DNA of 64,000 nt. It comes from Lepas anatifera (taxonomy: Eukaryota; Arthropoda; Thecostraca; Lepadidae). Each line of letters opens with the position of its first letter. Position 1 is the stretch's first letter. The notes below the pieces were generated by a model that ran no database searches, had not been told where the DNA came from, and saw only the letters and a list, made by a program, of their open reading frames with translations. Position numbers and translations under genes: made by a program. Below, in pieces: positions 1-10,456 of this stretch. The stretch spans positions 868,001 to 932,000 of the forward strand of contig JAOTON010000210.1 in NCBI GenBank assembly GCA_034440635.1. Direction: 5' to 3'.

Positions 1-599
1 AGCCGCTCACCGGGGACGATCGATGCCCCCCAAGGTTTTTCGGGATAGCAGAAAAACGACGAAGCGCAGCACCGCAGTTGAGGGCTCTACCTCTCACCCC
101 ATCATTTTCCCACCATCCTTGAAATTTTTGTACCCTGGGTCACCCAAGGTCAGGTCACCAGGCGAGGTCAACCAAGGTCACCTCACTTCAACTTTTGAGC
201 TCTATAAGAGCTACATTTCGGAGTCGATCGATTTGAAACTTCCTACACTTCATAAACCCTCCAGGATCTAAGAGATGTATATTTGGGATTTTTCGATTTC
301 GTGACCAGAGGTCAAGTCATGAACTGACCTCTCCCATTGAAAAGCATGGTAAAAAGCTGATTTTTATAAATTTTGCCCAAGTTGTTCTCAGTTCGACTGT
401 TGGAGTCAGAGTCTCACTAAAGTCATCAAGGGACTTGTAACGGAGACCCCGACCCCACCACCCGAACGAGAAACTCCCACAAGGACGGGTTGATTTAGAA
501 GCCAAAGTTTAACGTCCCACAAAGCCTGAACGATGGACACAAAGTACCCGCCACTCTCCGTCAAAGCGAAGGTGGCTCAGACCCCCGTCAATGCGCGTG
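1..599 (+). mobile_element. TTAA-flanked AGGTCA-rich MITE (left end cut by window)
   Basis: This is a non-coding repeat. Its right end reads CCGTCAATGCGCGTG directly before TTAA at 600-603, and the same right end closes the complete copy at 38668-39512. The left part (CACCGGGG, then CAAGGTTTTTCGGGATAGCA, then AGGTCA repeats near 148-185) matches the copy starting at 55223. AGGTCA half-sites and TGACCT complements recur through it. TTAA flanks and CCCT-type ends are typical of piggyBac-like elements, so a non-autonomous piggyBac-like MITE is the likeliest identity. No transposase is encoded. The left terminus lies outside the window. Confidence 0.7.
504..528 (-). repeat. SINE 3' end fragment
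   Basis: The segment AGTTTAACGTCCCACAAAG is the reverse complement of the 3' end of the tRNA-like SINE at 39986-40196 (TTTGTGGGACGTTTAAC). It lies inside the TTAA element, just before that element's right end, so it is probably a nested or captured SINE tail. Confidence 0.5.
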
Positions 600-603
600 T
601 TAA

Positions 604-1495
604 AGGGCTCCCTCTCCCATGGCAAATGATACTTTTCGATACCTTGATACCATATTGGTTCCATATCACCTAGCCACAACAACTATGCAGCTAAGCCAAA
701 GTAATGGAAAGAAGCAAAGCAGCCCGAGTTATAAGATCCAACCGGTGTTGAAAAATAATAATGCGCTCGACGGAAATATACAAATATTAGCATGTGGTGA
801 CCGTAGACTTATTTATTCTTTCATTTTAAATCTTCATTTGAAATGTTATCGCAGCATCAGGGACCATTTGCTTTGTAAAAAATTCACGCAACTTCAATCA
901 GTCTAAACGAGCACTTCACGTTCGACGAAACATCAGCAGAAAGCCTTATTTTGGCAGATTGCCCACGTCCTAGCTCGTCCCGGCATGAAAAAAATAATAC
1001 ATATAAATGATAATCAATCCCTCCCCAGCCGCGAGTTTCCAAACCCCGTCAGTTCAGCTTTGTATGTTGTTTTCGATTGTGGAACTAAACGCGCCGCTTA
1101 TGCATCAGCTACTGCTACCATATTGGTGCCAAATCGTGTGACGTCACGTTGGCGACAAAGTTTTCTTCGTGGATCAACCTTATAAGTAAAGTAATCTTGG
1201 GCATCGCCATATCGTACAACACTTAATTGGACATGTTTGAGATTTCATAAATTTCCAAACTTGTCTCTCCCGCTCGGTCATTGCTATCCTAAAACACGTG
1301 CTTGGACAGCATCTTGGTGCCTCGTGTTTCACTATGACCTACACTGTCCTCCAAATATCTCGCGTTCGATTTAGTCTGAAGTAGTCAGAGCATCCTCGCG
1401 TTTATCTCTCTAATGTTATTTTCCCATGCTGCTTTACACGTCTTGGAACTCCAATTTGGAAGGGGGTTGGGGAAAAGGGACATGATGAACCCTCG
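604..1495. other. No gene recognised
   Basis: Only short open frames of up to 95 codons occur, with no recognisable domain and no convincing splice context. No repeat copy seen elsewhere in the window was found here. Confidence 0.5.
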
Positions 1496-1666
1496 CAGTG
1501 GAGGATCCAGGAATCAATTCCGGGGGAGACTAGGGGGATTGAACCTCCCCGTCATTACCTCGGAGCAGCCTCCGGCTATGCAGTTACTATAGGCACTCTG
1601 ACATTTCGAGGGAGGGCTTCAGCCTCCTTAACCCCCCCCGCCCCGCCCCCCCTGTATCCGCTACTG
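1496..1666 (-). mobile_element. hAT-type MITE (GCGGATACAGG family)
   Basis: The left end is CAGTGGAGGATCCAGG and the right end is CCTGTATCCGCTACTG, imperfect inverted repeats. The flanks are AACCCTCG (1488-1495) and GCCCCTCG (1667-1674), which match at 6 of 8 positions, as expected for an aged 8-bp hAT duplication. The interior resembles 9599-9918 and 14034-14160 (ACTATAGGCACTCTGACATT here). It is non-coding. Confidence 0.65.
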
Positions 1667-1944
1667 GCCCCTCGGCATATCCTTCTAAACGGCTGTGTCA
1701 TAATGCAAAACCGGTAGCGCGAGTCCGGAGATCAGCAATCCACATCCACTTGATACCAAAGAAAGATACATCTAAAGCCTATGGGCAGCGTTAAGGATAA
1801 ATATGAGCATTTGCTTCACTTCGCTGTCCCTCTGATCAAACAACAAAAACGGGACCACACTGCTTCGGCAGTCCCACGCCAAGGGAGGCTGCCGACCAGC
1901 GTGGGCGCGGCCTGGCGCGGAGTGTCGCCAATGCGTGTGGTAAG

Positions 1945-3246
1945 CAGAGATGGCCTACGCTACGTTACGTTACCGAATTATGCTACGTTACGGTTCTATT
2001 TTGGCCAAAACTACGCTACGGAATTACGCTACGTTATATTTCATCGACTACGGAATTAGGATACTTTACTACGACTACGGTAAAAATATATCGTACTACG
2101 ATATCAACATTTTGGTCACATTTATATTTTAAACCTCGCCCGGTGGGGGTGTTTGGACACCCCCTTGGGTTTTACCGGTGGCACGGAAAAACGGCGGCGC
2201 GAAGCGCCTCCGTATTTGGCACATCTTATCCTGAATCAATTCCGCAGCTTTCTCCAAAATTTTAAGGTTTGGTCATCTCAGGTCAGGTCACCAGTGCAGG
2301 TCAAGTCACCTCACCTCAAAACACTTTTAAGGTAGCATAAGTAAGAAATGGGTACATCTATCAGATTGAAACTGATACCATATAACGGGCCTACCGAGTA
2401 ATACTACATATATTCCCGGAATTTTTCATATCGATGACCTAAGGTCAGGTACGAAGCATGACCTCTCCGTTGGAAATGCAAAGGGAAAACAAATTGGGCT
2501 GTATTTGTTTAGATAAGGCTGGGAATACCTTCATATTCCCCAAATCGTAGTATCCTGGGCTCATTTCTAAGTTCCTGTTGCAATGCTTTACCTGTGACCT
2601 CTGAGAGGTCATCTGGGCTACCTAAGCAGATTTTCAGACTTGGGTCAATAAATTAATTGGAAATGACGATGAAAGTTTTATTTTCATACCATTACGTTGA
2701 TATTGCTAGTACGAGTCGATTGATGTGCATATTGACTATGCTAGATTAGATAGTGGCCTTGACCTGGCCTGAGGTGTGACCTGATGACCTGATGTGTGTG
2801 ATCAATGGTCGGGAATTGTTGTCACCAGTTGAAAACATTTAAATATAAATCAACCGACTTCTAATTTTTACAGGCCCAAAAATGTGTCTGTGACTTATAC
2901 TATCCACCAAAAGGTCCTGATCTTAATTGACAGCGATTTGATACATTTCTCGTGAAATTGTTTTAAGTTTGTAATTTTAAAGTAATGTTTTGGTGTTTAC
3001 TTTTTCAAATATTATCACTTCTATTTCAAATTTCGAATGAAAGCAAATAGTTACCAAGAATCCTTATACCGCGAACGAGATCACGTGAAGGTGTATACAT
3101 ATTTGACGTAACTTTTTTCATAGTACGCTACGGGACGCTAAATTTTGGCGTAGTACACTACAGAATTCGCCCAGCTACGCTACGTTTCATTTCCAGGGCT
3201 ACGGCTACGGAAAAATAATTTCCTAACGTAGCGTAGGCCATCTCTA
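1945..3246. mobile_element. hAT-type element with CTACG-rich ends, 1.3 kb, carrying a nested TTAA element
   Basis: The ends are CAGAGATGGCCTACGCTACG on the left and CGTAGCGTAGGCCATCTCTA on the right, a near-perfect terminal inverted repeat. Exact 8-bp duplications GTGGTAAG flank it at 1937-1944 and 3247-3254. About 180 bp at the left and 140 bp at the right are packed with CTACG and TACGCTACG motifs, a subterminal repeat pattern common in hAT elements. The middle is occupied by an AGGTCA-rich TTAA element that must have inserted later. No transposase is visible. Confidence 0.88.
2133..2840 (+). mobile_element. AGGTCA-rich TTAA MITE nested in hAT element
   Basis: TTAA at 2129-2132 is followed by ACCTCGCCCGGTGGGGG, then AAAAACGGCGGCGCG. 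The rest matches, block by block, the reverse complement of 12655-13640, for example GTAGCATAAGTAAGAAATGG, TTCATATCGATGACC and GTGACCTCTGAGAGGTCA. The expected right terminus (GGGGCGTGGGTTAA in the other copy) is missing, so the 3' part was probably lost. The right limit is approximate. Confidence 0.7.
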
Positions 3247-3514
3247 GTGGTAAGACCGCAAGGTGAGAGCGATTCTGTTCTTAACGGAGCTGCAGCACGC
3301 AACAGTCTGGCACAGGGTTGACAGGAAGATCTGAATTCTGAAACATGATCATGAAACCTATGAACTTTAAAACCAGGAAGCATGAAACATGAAACCTGTT
3401 ATAAAAGCAATGTTCTTTCAGGCAGTGAGACTCAATATATCGGTGAAAGGCGATGTGGTTGGCGGATTTGTAGCCTTGCGTGTCTGCTCCCGTGTCACTA
3501 AGCGCAGCCCAGTG

Positions 3515-3820
3515 CATAGGCGAATCTAGGATTTTCGATCAGGGGGAGCACATTACCAGGAGAAATGGGGACATCCAGACCAAGGAGGCACCACTTCTTT
3601 GCGAAAAAAACCTATCAGGTGGGTGTCAAGCTCTACGGTGGAGGCGCCGATGCTCACATCTTGGGGAGTGGCAGGGTGGCAAGCGACATTTCAGGGGTGC
3701 CATCGGCCTTTCAGGGGGTTCCATCGACCTTTCAGGGGGCGCCGTGGCCATTTCAGGGGCACTGGGGGTCAATCGGAGGGATAAGTGCCCCACTTACCCC
3801 TTTCCCTGGATCCGTCTATA
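3515..3820 (-). mobile_element. hAT-type MITE (GGCGGATCCAGG family)
   Basis: It begins CATAGGCGAATCTAGG and ends CCTGGATCCGTCTATA, a terminal inverted repeat shared with 14916-15179 and 63051-63289. The flanks GCCCAGTG (3507-3514) and GCCCATTG (3821-3828) match at 7 of 8. The interior has short tandem runs of the form TTTCAGGGGNNCCATCG, also seen in the sister copies. Reading frames cross it on the plus strand, but they only translate the low-complexity repeat. Confidence 0.85.
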
Positions 3821-3828
3821 GCCCATTG

Positions 3829-4860
3829 TGATAATTTGCCTTTCAACCTCAGAATAGCTATTTGAAGCACTATATGACAGCACTGCACAATAGGACAAAC
3901 CATTCTTAATGTGTGTGTGTTATCCCTCAATTCTGCTAAGCATCACAGTCTGGCCTCCACTTTTCCCGCCAGTGAAATGGCTTTAACTGAACCACATCAA
4001 GATGTTTCCTCAGTTTAAGGCTCTCGGGGCAGGGTTCCCCTCGGTTGCATCTAAAACGAGTCTGTGCATAGTTCACTATGCTGTTTTGGTCTTGTAATAT
4101 TGCCTCTATATGCGCATACCAATGCTCCACAGGAGTAAAACGACACCTCGGCGCTTCTAATGTGTCATAGAAATCGCCACAAGTGTTTTCCACACTTTAT
4201 CGGGGGCGCTACAGCACAAGTGGCGCATAAGACGCTTAGTTAATCCTGGGATCAAAGCGTGATTTACAGAATGAAAATGAATGGATCACGCTTCGTGCAT
4301 TTGGAAATTCAGAAGGTACTAGAATTTAGTGTGCTTAATCGCGAAAGATCTATAATCTCCATAGGTAAAAAGTCATGGCATCGCAAGGCACGCGTAGGCT
4401 TACAACAGTTTTCGGTGATTCCACTCTTTTTCATAATCTACAATGAATTGATTTTAGCTTAGCTATTGAATTCGTTGCACGAAATCGCTGGCGGAAACAA
4501 AGCTACAATGAATTGCCAACATGTTGCAGCGGTCTTCCAAGCGTGAGTGTTTTTTCCGTTTGGGTGTGAAAGTTGAAATGTTCAATTCTCCCAATAAGAT
4601 TATTTGAAAACAACTTACCTCGATTGTTTGAGTTTAATCATACCCAAGAGTGTTTGTGTTTTTTTCTTTTTCATTTCCAGATGTGCCTTTTTGCCCAGAA
4701 GCAAAAAGGCAATTTCCGCATTTTAGTTTCGTGAATCAACTGTAAAAGCGAAATTATTTCACCTTTCTTCTACGGTTTCCTCAGGGATAATGGCCAATGT
4801 AAAAACGAGAGCGATGCGTTAACCCCAAACAGAAGAAATCACCGCAACCGTGCGATATTA
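3829..4860. other. No gene recognised; one unassigned minus-strand frame
   Basis: A minus-strand frame of 85 codons at 3936-4193 has ordinary-looking composition, with a cysteine pair and a His/Trp-rich C-terminus. I recognise no family, and it has no promoter, splice or neighbour support. The rest is AT-rich non-coding sequence. Confidence 0.35.
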
Positions 4861-5400
4861 CGCATATATGCATGCGCTCTCACATGGTAGTGATCTCATC
4901 GTCTGAAGACGCCCCCTACCCTCCTCCTGGGTCGGCAGGGTGACAGATCGTGGCCGGAAGTCGAGGCGCACCTCCATGGAAACGGTCCAGTCTCCGCCGT
5001 CGCTGACCGGCGCTGCACACTAAATGAGCTATCCGCAGTCAATCTGCAGCTGCGGCGACTACTGCAACATCTGCATCGGCACGGAAGGCCGGATATGGAG
5101 ATGGAGGGGCGGGGAGACGCACCCGTGAGTCGCGTCTCTCCGCCGTCCGGCGCCGTCGCTCGACCTCGCCCTGATGCTCCGCTCTGGCTGCGCTGATAGC
5201 TCGCGATGGATTTATCGAGGCCCTTTTATTTTGCATCACATTTTGCTCATGCACTGCTAACTCGGGTGCAGCAGTCAAATTTGCAAGGCGCGTGCGATCA
5301 CGTTCGCTAGTTTCGGAGGGTCGACCTGGCCGGAACACTGCACACTGGACTGCTTCATGGACAGTGGTGAAAAACGTCACTCAGAGTGAAGTGACAAGAG
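4861..5400. other. GC-rich, CpG-containing segment
   Basis: Sequence from about 4900 to 5380 is clearly richer in G, C and CpG than its surroundings, with CCGCCGTC-type runs. A 113-codon minus-strand frame (5039-5380) is alanine- and arginine-rich, which GC-rich DNA produces by chance. It could be a CpG island near a promoter, but no transcript evidence can be drawn from sequence alone. Confidence 0.35.
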
Positions 5401-8383
5401 TATCACGTTTCAAGGCAGTAGTATCAGCGGCCGAGCTTCTAATGTAGCCTTGTCTCGCAATCAAAGGGTGAAAACAAGTCCTTCTTGAAGAGGTGGATGC
5501 CAGGGGGAAATAAAAGTTTATTTGCGCCGAGAAACCACGGCGTAAAATTTGGGAGCTCCGGCCATATGCGTAAGTTTCCCATCCCAGAACACATAATGTA
5601 AAGATGCGTACAGAGCAGAGTGGCGGCATGGCCTTAAAAACATTCAGAGTGAACCACTCGAAGTCCTCTACGTTTCCCCAATACTTTTGGATATAAAGTA
5701 AACAAAAATCCGTAATTTAAGAGGGGACTACTTTGAAATCGTGGGTAACTTCCAAAAGTGTTAAGGATTGATAAAAAGTTATTTGATTCGGGAATGGTTC
5801 CGTGGAAAGTGTTGCAGAATTGTCAAGGAAAAATAAAATTCTTAGGCAAAGTGTATTTACTTGATCTTTACGAAAATGCGTAAAAATTCCACATGTTTCT
5901 TATGATGCGTAAATTTTCTAGTATGGCTCACGGCGAAAAATCGATAATTTTCTGAAAGCCCTTTGCGTAAGAATTCGTGCCTTACCCAAGTATTATTTTC
6001 CCCTGGTGGATGCCCCTTTATTGCACGGGTGACCAGAACATCTCCGAGAGTTCTCATTCATATTTTCATAATTCTAAGGACACTGATGAAATATACCATA
6101 CGGGTTACAGGGCTAAGGCTAGCTTGGTTATTTTCTATGTAATAGTTTTGAGAGTTCTCTCAAGAGAAAATTCCGAAAGCTCACTTCACGCCCGGCAGCA
6201 GAACTATGTCTGCATTGGTTTCTTATACCCGCAAAAAGCTTGATTTCCAGATTCCTCCCCATCTCCTCTTCTGTATGCGTTAACGAACGCGAAATCAAGG
6301 TGAAAATATTCTCGGAAAGGCTTGCAACATGCATCCCCCCTTACAGTGCGTAGTCATTCTCCTCTCAGAACATCTTCCCTGCAAAAACCATAAATGCATT
6401 TTCGTTAAACCACCCTGGCGAAGCTCCCTGAGTTTTCTGCGATACTTTATTGCTCTTATCTACTGTTGGACCGATAGTGCTATCTTCTAATTGATTCCAA
6501 TTCAATGTATCAACTTTATTATGGTATTAAACGGCAGTAAGACATCAGAAGATAAAAGAATCAGGTAATGTTGTAAAATCACAATGCTTGCTAATAGAGC
6601 TCACCCTTTTTTAAGCGAAGCAGCTAGGTAAACGTTTTCTTGCGTATTTTTGCTTCCATTGCACTCCACTTTATGGTACCTCAATCAAAAAGTCGAAATG
6701 CACCTTGAAATTCTGTCTTTGTAGAATCATTCGGGTCGGGTCCGAGGAATGTTGGTGCAGACAGAGCATGTCACTCAAATGAATGAATGCAGCTGATCCA
6801 GAAAGAATCCGCGGTGCTTATCTTCCCACCCTTCCATAAAACGCGGCGGTCCGGGCCTGGTTGCGTCAGAAGAGTCACGGACTTGTTGCAAGGGGCATGA
6901 ATCATTGCTCGCAGCTAGTTGACAACGGGGCATGTCACCGGGCGTGCATCACGCTGAAGAGGTGGCAAAGTTGACGAGTCTGCAGCTCTGAGTCAAGTCG
7001 CCTGAGGAAGCTGCAGCCCGGTGTCATGCTGATAGATGATGTCCTCTTGCGGACCTGAGAGCTTGCTCACGGTACGATCTCGACAATAGCTGATTCATAA
7101 TTCTGAGCAGCCCTCTCGTGATGAATGTACAAATATTCCACGCATTATGAAACGTGCTGTTCTCTAGTGAGAACCCAAGCGTATGCGAGGAGGTCTGACC
7201 CCTAGCTTTCCTGCGCTCGTCGGGATGTTATGGTACGCAGGGGTTCACGCACAATACCAAATCGGGGTAGCCAAGGTGGCTCCTGCGCACGAACGCGGTC
7301 ATCACAGAGTCCCAGACACTGATTAAAGCGCACGGGAATTCATGCTCAGTAACACTTTCAGATTCATGCACCCATTAAATTGTCACCGACAACGGCTCGA
7401 TTTATGGGATTCTCGTGTCTCGAGACGTTTTACCTCTCGTTCCGCGTGACTCACATGCAACGGTAGCGGGGCGTGCGCGAGATCGGCACGCGACAGCGTT
7501 TTTGACCGGGCGGCCACTGTCGCCGAGCTCAACAGCACCCATCGATGATGCAGTGGGTCAAGGATTTGTTGTGATGGAAGATCTCAGCGCCCAGACTGGG
7601 CCGTCAAGCACCTTCATCCGACCAGAGCGGGGGGTTGTGCGACCATCGGTGAGCTGTCGGAAGTCCTCGCGCCCCAACTGAACCGAGATAACGCGTTGCA
7701 TCAGTTCCTGGTGCGGTGATGGCTCGTGTGCAACGGAGAGTGCTGGATCCATCAGCAGCTGCTGTTTATTTTCTCAGGAGGAACATAGCCCAATAATGAA
7801 TGATGAAAGTATCTTCACCCATAGCCCGTAGCTGGTGATCCCAGTGAACGGTCAGAAGCTGGATGTGGGTCTTTCTGCCCCGGCTGCGCCGAGTAAGTAC
7901 TCATGGGGATGCTATGAATGGTACCGGAAGGATTTTTCAAAAGGTCGGAAAAGACGGAACGCAGAAACGATTTTTTTAAAATCATCCATATATTAGTTAT
8001 CACTAACCTCTTAAAAACTTACAAATCAGAACTGGTTTTAGCTTGGGCTTAGGCAACTGTACATGCTGTGCATATGTTTGTACATAGATATTAAGTATTA
8101 TGGACGCAAGACGCTAAATAGCAGGGACACAGGAGCATTAACATAGTTCTGTTTGGGTTGGAAGCAGATGAGACACCCGTAACAATAGATCTGGCCTACC
8201 AGGCCGGACCACGGCCATTGGCCCGATAAGGGATTATTGCACTGGGCGGGGGTGGCGGGGTGGGGGGGGGTATGAGCTGGCCCTGTGCCATCTCTAGGCG
8301 CATGTGAGTGAAATATAAGTTCTCACAAACCGTTCGACCAACGCCCATCAATCTGAAATAGAAATGTGAGTCAGTGGCCGGTT
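5401..8383. other. No gene or repeat copy recognised
   Basis: This is mixed-composition, largely AT-rich DNA with short frames only (up to 88 codons). A 64-codon minus-strand frame at 7558-7752 looks protein-like but is too short to assign. A G-run lies near 8246-8272. Confidence 0.45.
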
Positions 8384-8600
8384 CGATTCAGACGCTGAGA
8401 GCGCCCGAGTGCGATTCGAACGCTGAGAGGTGCCCGAGTCTGGCTGGGAAGCTGAGAGGTGCCCGAGTCTGGCTGGGAAGCTGAGAGGTGCCCGAGTCTG
8501 AGTCGGAAGCTGGGAGGTTTCCGAGTCCGACTCGGAAGCTGGGAGGTTCCTGAGTCCGACTCGGAAGTTAGGAGGTTCCCGAGTTCGATTCAGAAGCTGG
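8384..8600 (+). repeat. 29-bp minisatellite, about 7 copies
   Basis: The unit is GCTGAGAGGTGCCCGAGTCT followed by GGCTGGGAA. The central copies are near identical. Flanking copies drift to GGTTCCCGAGTCCGACTCGG forms. Confidence 0.9.
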
Positions 8601-8681
8601 CGGCCAGGCCATAATTTTGGGATACATTTTGGTCGTTTCAGCGGCTATTCGAGACTGTTCAGCCACCGTTTTCCCGGACAT

Positions 8682-8779
8682 GTGCCGTGCTGAATCGTAC
8701 CGTGTGCCGTGCTGAATCGTACCGTGTGCCGTGCTGAATCGTACCGTGTGCCGTGCTGAATCGTACCGTGTGCCGTGCA
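8682..8779 (+). repeat. 22-bp minisatellite, 4.5 copies
   Basis: The unit GTGCCGTGCTGAATCGTACC plus GT is repeated with no visible variation until the last partial copy, which suggests recent expansion. It lies 80 bp after the 29-bp array but has an unrelated unit. Confidence 0.95.
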
Positions 8780-9154
8780 GGGGTCGTATATTTCACAATG
8801 CTATTTTAAACACTGAACATATTAAAAACACAGCCGTTTAAAACTCTCGCCGCTCGAAATAATTTATTTAACGCTGCTTGATATTCCATTAGTGTCCTCT
8901 CCCATTCTCGCATCATAATTTCACTGCACTGTATTGTTTCGGTCAGTGCGGAAATGTTTCCCCTGAAAATAAACATATCAAAAAGCATTTTTGCTAGGAT
9001 TCATCATTATCAATGCTTGACATCACTAATGAGGTCACCCACTGCCTCAGTTTCACAAAATTAGGTATGATTCGGAAACTGAGTGTTGAACGTTTTGATC
9101 CAACAACGATAAATTAATATTGATAATTAATGATAATAATTAACAATGACTATT
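8780..9154. other. AT-rich spacer, no gene seen
   Basis: AT-rich sequence with TAATGATAATAATTAA-type simple runs just upstream of the SINE. A 60-codon minus-strand frame has no recognisable features. Confidence 0.4.
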
Positions 9155-9335
9155 GGTAGTGGAGTGGTCAGCCTAGCTGGCTTTCACGCACCGATCCGGG
9201 TTCAAGGTCCGGCGGCTTTCCTGAACAAGGAGCAAGCTGGCTCCCGAGAAACCCTTCCAACAGGGAAAGAGTTGGCGACGCCATATGACCCTGGCAGTTG
9301 GTGCATCGATAAGCCCCAATGATTATTATTGTTAC
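9155..9335 (+). repeat. tRNA-derived SINE
   Basis: The head GTGGAGTGGTCAGCCTAGCT is tRNA-like, and GGGTTCAAGGTCC (9198-9210) fits an RNA polymerase III B box. The body (CCCGAGAAACCCTTCCAACA, then GTTGGCGACGCCATATGACC) is found again in reverse at 12471-12575 and twice at 51590-51840. It ends in a TTATTATTGTT tail. A tRNA-like head, a shared body and a simple tail define a SINE. It is not a functional tRNA gene because the cloverleaf is not intact. Confidence 0.75.
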
Positions 9336-9598
9336 TGGCGACATACATGGGCAGAGAGTCTAACCTGACTCTGACAGGTGTTTCCCGATTTTGGATACCA
9401 TGGGTGATAGTTTTGCAGGACTAAAGCTATACCTTAGGTTTTGTGTCAATGTAATGGGTGACTGATCACTGATCGACCTTACCACAACCAGTCAGTTGCA
9501 TGAACCATGAGTGCGATCATTTGTAGATAAAATTCGACACTTTTTCAGAAACCTATCAGAATACAAAAAGCGTTGAAATTCCCAAGGCGTTACTTGGG

Positions 9599-9918
9599 TT
9601 GGAGGAAGGAGCCTGCATGGATTGTCCTCCCTTCCCCATCCCCACGCCCATAGTTAACAATACTCAATAATTTTCCCAAAAAGATGTTGTTAAGCGAGAT
9701 CGGCGAATATATTCGGTCATTGAAGCTGGTGGCTGAAGCTTGTTTATCTACGTCATGTCGGATACAAAGGGGCAAGAGCGCTCGGGTCCCTAAAAATTTC
9801 AGAGTTTCTATAGTAACCACATAGTCAGAGGGTATTTGAGGTAATGACAGAAAGAGCTGAGCTTCTAGCCCCCCCCGTCCACTCCCCTGCTTGAAATTAG
9901 CTCCTGTATCTGCTACTG
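9599..9918 (-). mobile_element. hAT-type MITE (GCGGATACAGG family), decayed
   Basis: The right end CCTGTATCTGCTACTG is followed by TATTTGGG (9919-9926). The left end (TTGGAGGAAGGAG) is preceded by TACTTGGG (9591-9598), a 7 of 8 match. The interior TAGTAACCACATAGTCAGAG resembles 1496-1666. A 120-codon minus-strand frame spans the element and continues past its ends; I read it as chance. Confidence 0.55.
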
Positions 9919-9926
9919 TATTTGGG

Positions 9927-10241
9927 TATCCATTGTTTAGGTTTATCGTCAAACAGAACGCCTCCGCTTACATGCAAAGTTAGCCAATAAATCTGTACCA
10001 TATGAGAAGTCTGTGGTGATGCTCTTGTTCAATTTCTTTTTTCCACTGGTGTATATTTGCAGGCCAATAAACCTGGGTTGTCAGTCGCAGAGTAACGTGA
10101 ACCACATTCGCGTCGACACAACAACCACGTGGACTGGTATCCCCATTTAACGCGCAAGACCGGTATTTTTAACATCTTTCGCGGCAACTGGCACGAAAAT
10201 GCCTGGAAACTGACCTTTCCGTTGTATGATTATCTGAGTTG
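9927..10241. other. No gene seen
   Basis: Short spacer between two MITEs with no open frame or repeat of note. Confidence 0.4.
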
Positions 10242-10249
10242 AGTGTGAC

Positions 10250-10448
10250 CACTCGCGGATCCAAGGTGGGCCAAAGGGGTCGCAATCACCTACAAAGCCT
10301 AAAATAGTGTCTTTCGCCCCCCCCAAAGGGACCAAATTTTAACCGTTTTTTTAATGCTATGTTTCACGATTTTGTTCTTCAATTTAGCCCCCTCTCCCAA
10401 AACGTTGGTTTCGCTCCCCTCCAAAATCGGTTGCTGGATCCGTCAATG
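10250..10448. mobile_element. hAT-type MITE, 199 bp
   Basis: The left end is CACTCGCGGATCCAAGG and the right end is GCTGGATCCGTCAATG, related to the GGCGGATCCAGG ends seen elsewhere. Exact 8-bp duplications AGTGTGAC lie at 10242-10249 and 10449-10456. The interior is C-rich and non-coding, with CCCCCAAAGGGACCAAATTT and a mirrored AAAACGTTGG segment. Confidence 0.85.
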
Positions 10449-10456
10449 AGTGTGAC

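Noticed and set aside
9155..9335. Functional tRNA gene
   Set aside because: The B box is present, but the arms do not pair into a cloverleaf and the body recurs as a SINE elsewhere.
9590..9952. 120-codon minus-strand frame
   Set aside because: It covers a hAT MITE and its two flanks, with no domain.
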